A stretch of 64,000 nt of DNA from Panax quinquefolius. Its lineage: Eukaryota > Streptophyta > Magnoliopsida > Apiales > Araliaceae. Below are positions 1 to 10,939 of the stretch, in pieces. A model generated the notes under the pieces. The model was not told where the DNA came from. It did no database searches and saw only the letters and a list, made by a program, of their open reading frames with translations. Location: the NCBI GenBank assembly GCA_020205615.1, contig CM035165.1, positions 90,148,005 through 90,212,004 on the forward strand. Direction: 5' to 3'. How positions within the stretch are numbered: the first letter of the stretch is position 1; every line of letters begins with the position of its first letter. The translations under genes and the position numbers were made by a program.

Positions 1-993
1 CGATAGCACGCGGTATTGCACCAATTATTGATTCTTACGTAAGAAGGCACTACTCAATAATTGTTACGGTAATTCTTATTCGATATTTTATTTTATTGAT
101 TCAATAATTCTTTGCATTGATATTTTATATTCTTTGTTGTTTTGATAAATTGTCATTACACGAGTATTTTCCATTATAGAGCAATAATTCATATTATCTG
201 AATAATATTATTAGAAAACATTATTGGCAATGTCTAGAAAGTTACATCTAAGGAGAGGTTTGGTCACCTAATTTACCGATAAGGAGAGATCCTTATTGGA
301 AAGCCCCCTCTTTCACAGGAGCGGCACGGTTGCGATCTTGTGATTCTGTAATATTATTTGTGAATAATTAATTATTGATTTATATGATGAGAGAAAATAT
401 TGATTTTATGTGGATATAGATGGAGAAAATTTTAATGTGACAATTGTTGAAAATTAATATTTTATCTTTTACGATAAAATAATTCATTTAAATATATTAT
501 TTTAATAATATATTAACGGTGATATTTTATAATGAATGTGGGATATATGAGTATATGAGGAGGAAGAGTATTTTGTGGCATTAAATGTTTAACACATATT
601 TTGTGTGTTGGTGGACACAATTATTAATAGAAATTTGATTATAGCTTTGTAAAATCGCCCATTTGTGGATTTGGTTAATTTACATTTGGAATTTGGAAAA
701 ACTTCCTTACGCAAAGTTGTAGATAATGGAATTTCCTATGGAAAGTCATGCGTTTTGAATTTTTACGATAAAAGAGCTATTTATTATGAATTATTGAAGT
801 TCCAAAGTTCGAAATAATTGATTTTTGGAAGTTTTAATTATTTTTTAATTAACAAAAACGTTTTTTAGATGTATGAGCCTCATTTTACATGTGTTAGGTT
901 TCTGATTTCAGATTCTCAAAGGTTGGCGTAGATAAATTTTTATAAATATATTATTATATTAAATTTTCTGCTTTGGTGTTTTAAGCATTTTCC

Positions 994-1002
994 TATAAAT
1001 AG
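994..1002 (+). promoter_or_regulatory. TATA box of LTR A0
   Basis: TATAAATAG follows CC and is conserved at the equivalent place in every LTR of the window. It probably sets the U3/R boundary. Equivalent boxes on the minus strand are at 16452-16460, 30236-30244 and 34542-34550. Confidence 0.6.
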
Positions 1003-1285
1003 GGTGCTTAGGTTAGAATTTAATATAATATATTATTATATTAAATTTAAACTGAAGTTTTCTCTCTCTATATTATCGAGCGTATTCTTGTGAGTATTTT
1101 AAGTATACTTTGAGTATTGCTATACGGTGCAAGTTCAAGTCATAGCCTATATCTGGTGTTTCAACTAGAAGTACTGTCTTTCGAGGTAAGGGATGTTATT
1201 TTTTTAAAAAAAATGATATTATTTCTTCAATATCATTATATTGGTGGAAACTTTTTATCAAATTTAGAACTTTTTCATGTCGGGG

Positions 1286-1398
1286 TTACTATTCATGAGT
1301 TACTATTCATGAGTTACTATTCACGAGTTACTATTCACGAGTTACTATTCATGAGTTACTATTCACGAGTTACTATTCACGAGTACTATTCACGAAGC
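1286..1398 (+). repeat. 14-bp minisatellite inside LTR A0
   Basis: About eight tandem units of TACTATTCACGAGT, with C/T variants, lie some 290 bp downstream of the TATA box, probably in R/U5. The same repeat recurs on the opposite strand in A1 (about 15450-15530), A2 (about 29230-29310) and A3 (about 33510-33605), with different unit numbers. A 134-codon open frame over this stretch is a by-product of the repeat and not a gene. Confidence 0.85.
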
Positions 1399-1750
1399 GT
1401 GAAGATGTTTTTTTGTGAAATTTCTATCTTTTGGTGTCGGAGTTACTATTCACGTATCTGGTATTATTCACGTATATCTGACTATTCATTCACGAATCTG
1501 ACATTATTCATAGAAAAATAAAATTTCTTCTTTTTGTCCAAAATATCTATTACGGATACTAGCTTTGATTGTATCCATGTTTTGATCATTCTTGAATTTT
1601 ACTCCACTCGATTACTTATGAAGTATTTTTGAACTTGGATTGTTTAAAATACGAATGAATCCTTAATATTGTTCTTTTTGTTTCTTTGGATTCGTTTTCT
1701 TTAAAATTTTTTTTCATCATTCTCGGTCCTAAATGATGATATTCTTGAAT

Positions 1751-1945
1751 ATCTTTGGCACTGTAGTGCAAAGATGAATGATTTCTTGATGAATATCTTT
1801 GGCCCGTAGTGCAAAGATGAGCAGTGTTGAGATGAACATATTAGGATCGATTAATATCTTTGGGCGTGCAGTGCAAAGATGAGCAGTGTTTAGATGAACA
1901 TGACCCGGTGATGAATATCTTTGGCACTGTAGTGCAAAGATGAAT
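1751..1945 (+). repeat. Hairpin-forming minisatellite in LTR A0
   Basis: Four units begin at about 1751, 1796, 1855 and 1917. Each holds ATCTTTGG ... GCAAAGAT, an imperfect palindrome able to fold on itself. The opposite-strand A LTRs carry six to seven units of about 37-46 bp at 14865-15085, 19145-19378 and 32885-33155. Confidence 0.8.
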
Positions 1946-2694
1946 ATTTGATTCAGATATATATTGATTGATGTTACTGGGGGATAAAATATCGACGATG
2001 AACTTTTAAGTTCATATATAGAAGATAGTAGTTTGCATTCTCTACTTAACTCTTCTAATGAATTGTTATTTCATTGCGATTGTTGATTTAAAAGCTGTTG
2101 TTATTGTATTGTATTCTATTAGATTTTTCCTGTTGGAGACTAACGATAATTTGTTGTATATTATCTTAGTCATAATATTCTTTCTTTGGGCTAGTTAAGC
2201 TCACCCTTTTCCTTTTTGTTCCATTTTTCTTCTCGGGAGGCGAGAATGTAGCGAAAGTCTTAGTCGGGGTATGGAATGAAGGTTCTAGAGAGAGTTGTTT
2301 AGTAGTCCTCACCATTTTTATAAAATAATGTATCAATAATTATGATGGGGATTTATTTGCGTGTGGATATTGTCTAGATGGCAATATCGTATTTAAACTC
2401 ACGATTTATATGTTGTAATAATAAAGTTGTAGTTATTTACGTACCATGTATTTGGCGACTCGAGAATGGGTTGGATGGAATGGACCTATTTTGGGGGCGT
2501 CACAATCTGAAAGCCACTTCTTTCCTAGGAATGATCCGGTTGTTAAATATTGTGAGTTATAATATTAATGATGAATAATTGTTGAAGTATTAAGAATGTG
2601 TTTATTGAAGATAAGTGAATTATAAAAGTTAGAGGGGAATAATGCAAACTTGAAAAACTTTAGGGGTACTAAAGTGTAATAAGTTAAATCAATA

Positions 2695-3050
2695 TGGACC
2701 ATTGGTGGTGGTTTTATTAGTAAATCAATCTGGACCGTCGATGGTGGTTTTAATAGTAATTCAATCTGGACCTTCGGTGGTGGTTTTAATAGTAAAACAA
2801 TCTGGACCGTCGATGGTGATTTTAATAATAAATCAACTTGGACCGTTGATGGTGGTTTTAATAGTAAATCAATCTGGACCGTCGGTGGTGGTTTTAATAG
2901 TAAATCAATCTGGACCGTCGATGGTGGTTTTAAAAGTAAATCAATCTGGACCGTCGGTGGTGGTTTTAAAAGTAAATCAATCTGGACCGTCGGTTGTGGT
3001 TTTAATAGTAATCAATTTGGATCGTCTATTCTAATAGTAAATCAATCTGG
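2695..3050 (+). repeat. 36-bp minisatellite in U3 of LTR B
   Basis: About ten tandem units with the core AATCAATCTGGACCGTCG lie immediately upstream of the TATA box. Because 36 is divisible by 3, the run stays open as a 12-residue repeat over 110 codons. The B LTR at 41232-44150 has about five units (43060-43240) and the C LTRs one or two. This position suggests promoter-proximal repeats, but no transcription factor site is established. Confidence 0.85.
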
Positions 3051-3087
3051 ATCGTTCGTGAATTAGTTACTATTTAGTCATTTCTCC

Positions 3088-3096
3088 TATAAATAG
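3088..3096 (+). promoter_or_regulatory. TATA box of LTR B
   Basis: TATAAATAG within CTCCTATAAATAGAAGC directly follows the 36-bp repeats and precedes a CT-rich leader. It is conserved in all C LTRs and in D. Confidence 0.6.
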
Positions 3097-3554
3097 AAGC
3101 TTAATTCTTCTTTCATTCTCACCAATTCACTGAGACTCACAAGAGAAACTATAGAGCAAGAAACTATAGAGAGCAAGAAGAAGAGTATTCTGCTACTTCA
3201 CTATTGCAGTATCCAGTCTTCTACTAAGGTAAGGGATATTAGTTGTTGTATTTGTAAGGGGTATTATTTTTTTTCGTATTCATAAGGAATACTATTTTTC
3301 ATATTCATCCTTTAATATGTCCAGAATAACTCGCTTTATCTACGCGGATTACGTCATCGCATTGTGGTGAAAATCCATTCTTGATTCAAGTATGTTATTT
3401 CTTTTCATATTCTTATATCTAAACTTACTATGGTAAGTATTGCTTTTATAATCCTTGAAATTAGTGGAATATCCTTGAGTTTTGAGCTTCATCCAGTATC
3501 GTTTCATTTGAATATTGATCTGAACTTTCTTATTAAATATCAATATTTTCACCA

Positions 3555-3800
3555 GGATACTATTCACGGGTTACTATTCACCCAGTTACTATTCACTAAA
3601 ATATTATTCACTCGGGTATTCGGGGCACTTTTCATGCCGGGGTACTATTCACGAGTTACTATTCACGGGTTACTATTAACTCAAATATTATTCACTCGGG
3701 TATTCGGGGCACTTTTCATGCCGGGGTACTATTCATAGGGTACTATTCCCGAAGTACTATTCACATGGTACTATTCACGGGGTACTATTCACCGAAAAAT
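3555..3800 (+). repeat. TACTATTCAC-type repeats with a higher-order duplication in LTR B
   Basis: Multiple TACTATTCACGGG-like units are present. A block of roughly 95-100 bp containing CGGGTATTCGGGGCAC is duplicated once. The repeat is related to the 14-bp minisatellite of the A LTRs. Confidence 0.75.
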
Positions 3801-4760
3801 TTATTTCTTTTCTATCCAAATTATTTTTGATACATGGATATTATTCTTGAATTTTACTCCATAAAGCAGTATCATGTTGACAATTTGGGCATTATTGAAT
3901 TCTGGATATATTAATTTATAAATCTTTAAAATTTATCATGTGCTTTATTTTAATTGAATTCTTATATCATTGTCATCATCCTTATGCTTATATTGTGATG
4001 AAAGTCATCTTTGGCTTACGTGCATAGATGGACTGTTGATTGGTATGATTATGACCAGGGATCATTCGGTATAATCTTGACCCGTAATATTACAAATGAT
4101 GTTGTAAAAAAATCCTTATTGGCATGTAGTGCATTGATGGATAGTTGTTGGTATGATTATGACCAGGGATTATTCGGTATAATCATGACCATTGATGACT
4201 ACATGAATATCCTTGGCCCATAGTGCAGGGATGATTTGATGATGTAGTTTATTTATTAAGCTGAGTCTCAGCGATAAAGTTGATGAAAACCTTTTTAAAT
4301 CATAGAAGATAATAGATATCATGCTCTACTTGACTCTTCTAATGGATTGCTTGTTCCGCTGCAGTTAAACTTGTTGTCTATTATATTTTATCAGTTTAAC
4401 ACTGTTGAAGGCTAACGATAATTTATTTTGCATTATCTTAGTCATAATATTTCTTACTGGCTAATTGATCTCACCCTTTTGCTTTTATTATTCTCTTCAG
4501 GAAATGAGAACATTGTCGGGACTAGTCGGGGAATGGAGTGATGGTACGAGATGGTTGTTTTAGTAATCTTCACTATTTAGTGTGATAATAAATGTAATGA
4601 GGATTGAATTTGAGTTTTGATATTGTCTATATATGAGATAATATTCGTGTAAAAACTCTCAGCTCTTGTTGTATAATTAAGTTTGTATTTGTATTCAGTA
4701 CCATGTATTTGGCGACCTAAGATGGGTGATGTATACTATACCTATTTTGGGGGCGTCACA

Positions 4761-5537
4761 TTTATATATAAAAAAAAATGAGATAACTTTCTACCGACAG
4801 TTTTGAAAAATGAGTAAGTGAGAGTACATGTAATAAGTCAAATTTATAACAAATACTTCATAAAAATCCCCTCTATTTATCTCAATTCACTTGGCTTCAC
4901 AAAACACATTTTTAATAACATTTATTCATCATTTATAACTCACAATATTAACAACCAGATCATTCTCAGGAAAGAGGGTGCTTTTCGATAAGGACTTCTC
5001 CTTATTGACGCGTAATTAGGTGACCAAACCCCTTTACTCGACAGATCTTTCTAGACATCATCAATAATGCAAATAATAATATGAATAACTTTGTCATCTT
5101 AATTATTGATTTAATGATATTGTGACAATAATTGAATCAAAAACGTGAGATACTATGCAACAATTACTGTGGCAATAATTGAATAAAACTGAGTGACTTC
5201 TCACATAAGCATAAATAATCAATATTATGTGTTACTATGCAACCACGCGTATTAATTTACTTTTTCCGTTATTTTTATAAAAAGTTATTCTGTCGTTTTC
5301 TAACTCCGACAGTAATTCCGTTGTGAGGTCCACCAATGATTGTGCCTTCGTACAATATTCCCTGATAAAACGAATATTCCCCGACCAATCAAATATTTTA
5401 TAACAACTTGTTTATTTTGCAAAATTTGTAAATATTACCCACAACTATAATATTATAACAAATTCACACCTTAATATTCAAAAATGATATTTAGAGAAAA
5501 AAAATTCATCTTTATTCATAAAAGTTGGGGTCTTACA
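4761..5537 (-). mobile_element. Inverted outer fragment of a B-type LTR
   Basis: The right end GTTGGGGTCTTACA at 5524-5537 is the reverse complement of the LTR start. The part from about 4850 is homologous in inverted orientation to 2505-2690 and to the outer parts of 41232-44150. It abuts the 3' end of the + strand B LTR, so the two fragments form an imperfect inverted pair. The first 70-90 bp after 4760 are not clearly assignable. To the right there is no polypurine tract, so 5537 is probably an outer LTR edge against older DNA. Confidence 0.7.
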
Positions 5538-6072
5538 CTATTTATTGGTTGGATGTGTACGTGGCCACCCACGACGGTCTGCCTGAGGCTATCCAGATAG
5601 CGGTAATAAATTTTGACAACTTTGATGTTGTTTATAAAGTTTTACGTTATTATATAGAATCTAATATTTATTTTTAACTATTTAATTGTTAACCTGCTAA
5701 CAGGATACTTATAAGAGCTTACTGAATGAGCGTTATCCTGAAGGCACCCTATGTCCGACGATTGAGGGAGAGGGCGTCAATTGTGAAGAAGAACTACGTC
5801 AAAGGCCAATGACAACGACGACGCCCAACCATCAATGGCACATGCAGCTTTGCTACCTAGTCTTCACAGTCATTGGGTCATCCATCCTATCATACTACTG
5901 CTGACTGTGTGAGAGTTATATGTCGAGATCGTGATCTTCTTCATATAATGGGTGGACATCTGGCGGTTCTGAGTCCTGATAAGTTAGCTGCTGCAGTGGC
6001 GGCCGCAACAACACAACATGAGGATGACGACGAGGTAATCTTATTACTTATTACAGTCAAATTAATTAGTCA

Positions 6073-6108
<36 letters not shown>

Positions 6109-6290
6109 CAAATTACTTATGCTTAAATAATTCTTATTGTTTAGTTTTCTCTCACTTTGCTTTGCATAAGTAATATCTGTATCAACATATATACTATATA
6201 TGTAACTTGTTTTACTCTTTTTTTAATTACAAGGTCGTTGTCGTACTAATTTGGACTCTGATGCTTGACGACCTAGGCTTGTTTCCACGA
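5538..6290 (+). pseudogene. Degenerate multi-exon coding remnant, unidentified
   Basis: Codon-like sequence reads VYVATHDGLPEAIQIA up to about 5602. It can be joined across a GT...AG intron (about 5603-5702) to DTYKSLLNERYPEGT. A second block at 5873-6032 encodes a His/Asp-containing stretch ending in an Asp/Glu run before a possible donor. A possible further exon starts near 6234. Frames do not connect without stops. The THxDG...YKxLLxERY pattern recalls the C-terminal part of plant CACTA-type transposase-associated proteins, but the likeness is weak and other origins are possible. Confidence 0.3.
6076..6105 (+). repeat. (TA)n microsatellite
   Basis: A simple TA dinucleotide run of about 30 bp lies in a putative intron of the remnant above. 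Confidence 0.9.
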
Positions 6291-6471
6291 TATTTAAGCC
6301 TTGTACTGTTATATTCATTATTTGGACGATTGTATGCAACTTAAAGATTAGATTTGCATATATTTCTTCAGTTCATATTGGTTTATTAATGTTTATATAC
6401 TTTATATTGTGTTGGGTTATGTGTCGGCGTATGGATATTAATTATATATATTATTGTGCATGTTGGGATAT

Positions 6472-8184
6472 GGGTTAAAAGCTTTTTCAGTCACTGTACT
6501 TTATGTCAACTTACAAATGGGTCATTGAACTTTTTTTCCTTACAGTTAACTCACTATACTCGACTTTTCTAACATAAAGTTAAAAAAATCGTTAAGTCGG
6601 GTTGACTTTAACGGAAAAAGACAGCCAAGCTGCTGAGTTGTCCAAAAAAAGCTGATGTGGCGTCCTTATGTGATGTGGCAGTGATTATATGGATTTGGAG
6701 AAACTTTTTTATGAAAAAAATATTTTAAAGTATAATATAAATTTATAAAGTGTGCCAAAACTCAAGAAAATAAAAAAAAATTAATTATTTTTGTAATTAA
6801 TATCAAATAAAATTTTATTTATAATTAAGCCATTTATAAACTAAAAAATCTAAAAATATGCAAATTAAAATTAAGGGAAATGTGAAATATATTTAGGGGA
6901 ATGAAAGAAAATTATAATAAAACCATAAAATTTAGCAAAAAAATACATGGTCGAAATTAAAAAAAAAGAGTTAAATAATTTTTATCAAATAATTTTTATT
7001 TTAATTTTATCAATTAATTTTTATTCTAATTTTAATTTTAAGTTTTCATTAGGACATTAAAATTATAACTATTTTTATTTTAATTTTATTGTAATTTTAA
7101 TAAGCATTTTAATTATCGGTTTTAAAATTAATGATTTAAAATTACTTTGCTTTTTGTTATTTTATTTTTATAAAAAGAGCACAATTTTTGTTTTGATAAA
7201 ATTAAAATCACAATAAAAATTAATTTTAATAATGATTTAAAATTAATTGTTTTTGTTATTTTTTATTTTTATAAAAAGAGCATAGTTTTTGTTTTTGATA
7301 AAATTAAAATTACAATAAAAATTAATTTTAATAACAAGATAAAATTAACTATTTTTTTTATTTTTATTTTTATAAAAAAGAGCATGCTTTTTGTTTTTGA
7401 TAAAATTAAAATTACAAGAAAAATTAATTGATAAAATTAAAATTAAAATTATTTGATAAAATTATTTGCATGTAAAAGTACAAATTTATTTATCCTAGTT
7501 AGAAAAAAAAAAATATCACCAAATTGACTCAATTATAATTTTAATGTTCGAATTTGAAAAGATTTTTAATTTTAAAATATTTTTAATTTTATAATTTTAT
7601 AATTTCCTCAATTATATTTGTTATTAATTATATAAAAATATTTTCTATTAATTAAAAAATAACTAAATAACTCTTTTTATTTTTTAATTTTGACCATGTT
7701 ATTTTTTGCTAAATTTTACGGTTTTATTATAATTTTCTTTCATTTCCCCTAAATATATTTCACATTCCCTTAATTTTAAGTATCATATTTTTGATTTTTT
7801 AGTTTATAAATGGCTTGATTATAAATAAATTTTTATTTGATTTTAATTACAAAAATAATTAAATATATTTTTTATTTATTTTCTTGTTTTTTGGCACACT
7901 TTTTAAATTTATATTATACTTTAAAATATTTTTTCATTTTCTTCATCAAAAATTTCCTCCAAATCCATATAATCACGGCCACGTCACACAAGGACGTCAC
8001 ATCAGCTTTTTTTTGGACAACTCAGCAGCTTGGTTGTCCTTTTCCGTTAAAGTCGATCTGATTTAACGGTTTTTTTAACTTTGTGTTAGAAAAGTCGAGT
8101 ACAGTGAGTTGAATGTAAAAAAAAAAGTTCAGTGATTCATTTGTAAGTTGACATAAAGTACAGTGACTGAAAAAATATTTAACC
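6472..8184. mobile_element. Foldback (palindromic) DNA transposon, MULE-like
   Basis: The element is 1713 bp. The left terminus GGGTTAAAAGCTTTTTCAG and the right terminus mirror each other, followed in both arms by CACTGTACTTTATGTCAAC. The outer 240 bp are clearly inverted repeats. Inverted similarity continues inward: for example AAATATATTTAGGGGAATG near 6885 pairs with its complement near 7740. Nearly the whole element can therefore form one long hairpin. It is flanked by a perfect 12-bp direct repeat, ATGTTGGGATAT, at 6460-6471 and 8185-8196. No transposase is present. Long inverted repeats plus a 9-12 bp TSD suggest a non-autonomous Mutator-like foldback element, though 12 bp is slightly long for that superfamily. 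Confidence 0.85.
7135..7450. repeat. Three about 100-bp AT-rich tandem repeats inside the foldback element
   Basis: Each unit contains TTTTTATAAAAAGAGCA followed by a TTTTTGTTTTTGATAAAATT-like stretch. Units begin near 7150, 7255 and 7355. They occupy the off-centre loop of the palindrome and make it asymmetric. Confidence 0.7.
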
Positions 8185-8289
8185 ATGTTGGGATATATAA
8201 AGCTTGGTTTGATGTTTATATATGTTGATGTCTGTTTGGATATAAAGAAGGTACAAAATATGTACAGTTTTTTTTGGGAATTCCATAAA

Positions 8290-8600
8290 ATAGAAAAAAA
8301 ATATTTTTTAAAATTAACCATCAGCGAACACATGCGATCACTGATAAGCATTAGCGACTGCTAATCGCACCAAGGTGTTAGCAACCGACGCGACCCTGCA
8401 CCACGTCAGCCTTGGGCCGTGCATCATGTTGACTCAGCTTAGTGACAGATGCGGTCGCGGATAGCGGTCGCAGATCACTCGGTCGATCGCTAATATCCAT
8501 CGCTGATGCACATCTCAGCGACCAGATTATATGCGATGAATATTAGCGACCGTACGCGATCGCTGATAGGCAGTCACAAATAGACCATTTTCTTGTACTG
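8290..8600 (+). mobile_element. Right end of a CACTA (En/Spm-like) transposon
   Basis: This GC-richer 300-bp stretch has many short inverted and direct motifs such as AGCGACCG and GCGATCGCTGA. It ends in TTTTCTTGTACTG, close to the complement of a CACTACAAGAAAA terminus. Subterminal repeat arrays next to such a terminus are the hallmark of CACTA ends. The left end is not identified: the foldback element and older DNA lie to the left. It is probably a truncated remnant. Confidence 0.6.
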
Positions 8601-8661
8601 GAACAATCTACATCCGTTGCTTATCCTACGTACTCAGTCGTATGAACTTCTCGATTCTCTC

Positions 8662-8697
<36 letters not shown>

Positions 8698-10114
8698 TCA
8701 GTGTTATGTCTACACTTCTTTTTTGTTTATACATGTCTGTACACAGTACATGTAAATTCAATAAGAAAGAGAATATGAATAGACTTTTAAGCTAAAATAT
8801 ATATATTAGAATTCAACTTTTACAAAATAAGGACAAATTGAGTATAAAAACTAAATCTTATAGTTAGTCTACTGTACAAAGGGTTGGTTTAATTAAAAAT
8901 AAGACCCACTTGTGGAAATATCATATTAGCTTGTAGAAATATCAATTCCCTGTAAAATTATAAATTATATTGTACTCCCAAAAAAGTGGGCCTTCAAAAA
9001 AAAAGTATTGTATTTCATGCATTTAATATTTGTAAAAATAAAAATTAGATAAATTTAATAAATTATGTAATAAGTGTATTCTAAGACACTTTTTAACTTA
9101 TTATTATTATTATTTTTAAAATCCAAGTTATAATTTTCTATTTAATATTATATTTTTAACGATTCTTTAATTTCATTGTTTTTGACACACTTTATTTATT
9201 TTAAAGAAAAAACAAATGAAAAGTAAATTTTAACATTCAATTTTGGAGAATTTGTATTAAGCTACGTAAGAGGAGGTGAATCAAATGTGAGTTTAAATTG
9301 CTATGATGTTCAGATTACTAACAAAATAAAAATGTACACCTGTAGTAACAGATATATCATTTTGTTGAAAGTGAAGTAACATATGTATTATTTTGTTTCA
9401 AAATATTATATCAAATTTGACTTTATAAAGTTAAATTGATAAAAATTTAAATTCAAAATAAATATAATTATACTTAATTTTAGTCCATACAATTGATAAA
9501 TATTATAAATTATTTAAAAGAATTATTAGTTACAAGATTTATTGTATTTAATGTTTAAAAATATTACATCAAGGTTGAGTTTGAAAATATCTCAATTTTA
9601 TTTGAAAAAGTCAAACTTTATCTTGTAATTGACGAGGGAGGGAGGGAGGGAGGGAGGGAGGGAGGGGGGATTATCTTGAGTAGGTTGAGATAAGATTCTT
9701 TGATTTCATATTAAATTAATAATTATATATTAATTAATCTAAGAATATTTAGTAGTTTAAAAACCTTGCTCTTTTTAATTAAGCCATTTTACATATAGAT
9801 ACTTCTGAACCATCTCCCTTCTTGAATTCAATGTTTCAGCTACTTTCTTATCTGCTCACTAGAAGGTAATGCATTTTCTGAAATTTAAGTTTCTTAATAT
9901 ATCACTCTTTTTAATGCATATTAATTCAGGTTTATTATATAAACAATATATATTTTCACAAAAAGGGTCTCAGTTTTCAATAAATTATTCTATAATTTTT
10001 TTATTCATAGTAATATAAAATAACAATTAAGTTTGTCTCAAGTTTGCCATCATTTTATTATTATTATTATAATGTCACTAATACTATACTAACAATTTAT
10101 TACTTTTAAAACAT
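8601..10114. other. AT-rich intergenic stretch with simple repeats
   Basis: No coding region is supported. It contains (GT)n(AT)n at about 8661-8697 and a GGGA/GGAG run at 9635-9669. The rest is AT-rich sequence with short frames only. Confidence 0.6.
9635..9669 (+). repeat. (GGGA)n microsatellite with G-quadruplex potential
   Basis: Eight or more G-triplets separated by single A residues, ending in a longer G run. It satisfies the simple G3-N1 quadruplex pattern and stands out in AT-rich surroundings. Confidence 0.85.
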
Positions 10115-10430
10115 TACTACAAAACAGTAAATAGACAACGCAGAAAAAACGTTGTGGTTTCAGTCAGAAAAACGTCGTGGTTAAGGGTGTTATCTATTTG
10201 ACACCCTTACACAACGTTTTTAAAACGTTGTAATTAAGCACAATACACAACGTTTTTTAGGAAAAAAACGTTGTAGATTTATTTTTCAAAAATTAGCAGA
10301 TGCTAAAAAACGTTGTAGAAGGTATAATTCCACAACGTTTTTTGGATAAAAATGTTGTTGTTTAGTATATCAGACAACGTTTAGGCACATTTACACAACG
10401 TTTTTAAAATGTTGTAGATTAAAAGAAAAA
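10115..10430 (+). mobile_element. Left end of a second CACTA-type transposon
   Basis: TACTACAAAACAG at the boundary resembles the CACTACAAAA terminus with one changed base. It is followed by at least ten ACAACGTTTT / AAAACGTTGT motifs in both orientations over 300 bp, a typical subterminal repeat array. The motif differs from the array at 8290-8600 and from the large CACTA element at 19379. The matching right end is not seen before the Mutator-like element and LTR array that begin at 12411 and 13711, so it may have been lost. Confidence 0.6.
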
Positions 10431-10698
10431 GAAAAAAAAAAGTTGTTCACCTACATTACCAATGCACATGCAATATGCTAATGCCATGATATATAGCTAA
10501 AAGGAGCACAATGAGTAATGCAACTTCCAACACTTGAACAGAACAACAGTGCTCAAAATCCAATAAAAAGATAAAATTTTGTCCAATCCTAGACTTCCAA
10601 ACCATAATATCAAATTTTAAAAAAACATCCAACAACAATTAAATGACAATGCTATGTTTCACTTGAGCAACAAAATTGCATAACCACTCCAACAAGAA

Positions 10699-10939
10699 TT
10701 ACACAAACAAATTGGGCCTAGATGCCTTGTATGTTGTCTTCAGCTTTCTAGTTGGTGGCCTAACCTTCTTAAACATCAATGAGAATTTGATTTTGGAGTT
10801 GTGCAACTGCTTGGTGCTCTCCCTCTTGCAGACCTTGGCAGGGATGGTAGCTGTCTTAATGATCTGGATGCAGTGATGGCGGACTCTGTGGCGAGAAGCC
10901 ATCTCAGTGTACATCTGCTCAACAACACCATTCAAAGTC
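10699..10939 (-). pseudogene. RPL18A: Terminal exon fragment of cytosolic 60S ribosomal protein eL20 (RPL18a)
   Basis: The minus-strand reading gives about 80 residues ending in RPNLFV and stop. They include [33 protein letters not shown] and [14 protein letters not shown], which match the C-terminal part of plant RPL18a, a structural protein of the large ribosomal subunit. The exon begins after a CTGCAG acceptor, where the plant gene has an intron. The remaining N-terminal exons are not found on either side. It lies between a CACTA end (10115) and TBL exons (11530-12350) on the same strand, so it looks like a captured fragment rather than a working gene. Changes such as RHHC for the usual RFPC also suggest relaxed constraint. 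Confidence 0.8.

Larger units (their letters stand above)
1..2504 (+). mobile_element. LTR of subfamily A gypsy element (A0), 5' truncated by window edge
   Basis: This matches, in reverse complement, the three minus-strand A LTRs further on (13711-17675, 18009-31426, 31756-35767). Shared landmarks include the AGGAGAGGTTTGGTCACC stretch near 250, the TATA box near 994, the TACTATTCACGAGT repeats and the ATCTTTGG...GCAAAGAT repeats. The 3' end is the family terminus TTTTGGGGGCGTCACA at 2489-2504. A full A LTR is about 3.97 kb, so roughly the first 1.45 kb lies outside the window. What follows is not a primer binding site but the inside of a B-type LTR, so this copy is a solo LTR or the end of an element sitting in a B LTR. 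Confidence 0.85.
2505..4760 (+). mobile_element. LTR of subfamily B gypsy element, 5' part missing
   Basis: The 3' terminus TTTTGGGGGCGTCACA ends at 4760, and the TATA box CTATAAATAG is at about 3087-3096. Both align with the minus-strand B LTR at 41232-44150, although tandem repeats differ in copy number. The outer roughly 550 bp that should begin with TGTAAGACCCC are absent: the sequence starts inside the LTR directly after A0. No primer binding site follows 4760, so this is a solo or rearranged LTR. Confidence 0.8.

Noticed and set aside
1117..1521. 134-codon open frame
   Set aside because: It is produced by the TACTATTCACGAGT repeats in LTR A0. No domain, and not open in the other A LTRs.
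1751..1945. CRISPR-like regular repeats
   Set aside because: Units are LTR minisatellites with variable length and similar, not unique, spacers. The context is a plant genome.
2702..3034. 110-codon repetitive frame (VVVLIVNQSGPS-type units)
   Set aside because: The 36-bp repeat keeps any frame open. It lies upstream of the LTR TATA box and the homologous B repeat block has no such frame.
8022..8351. 109-codon minus-strand frame
   Set aside because: It runs across the terminal inverted repeat of the foldback element into flanking DNA, with no homology signal.
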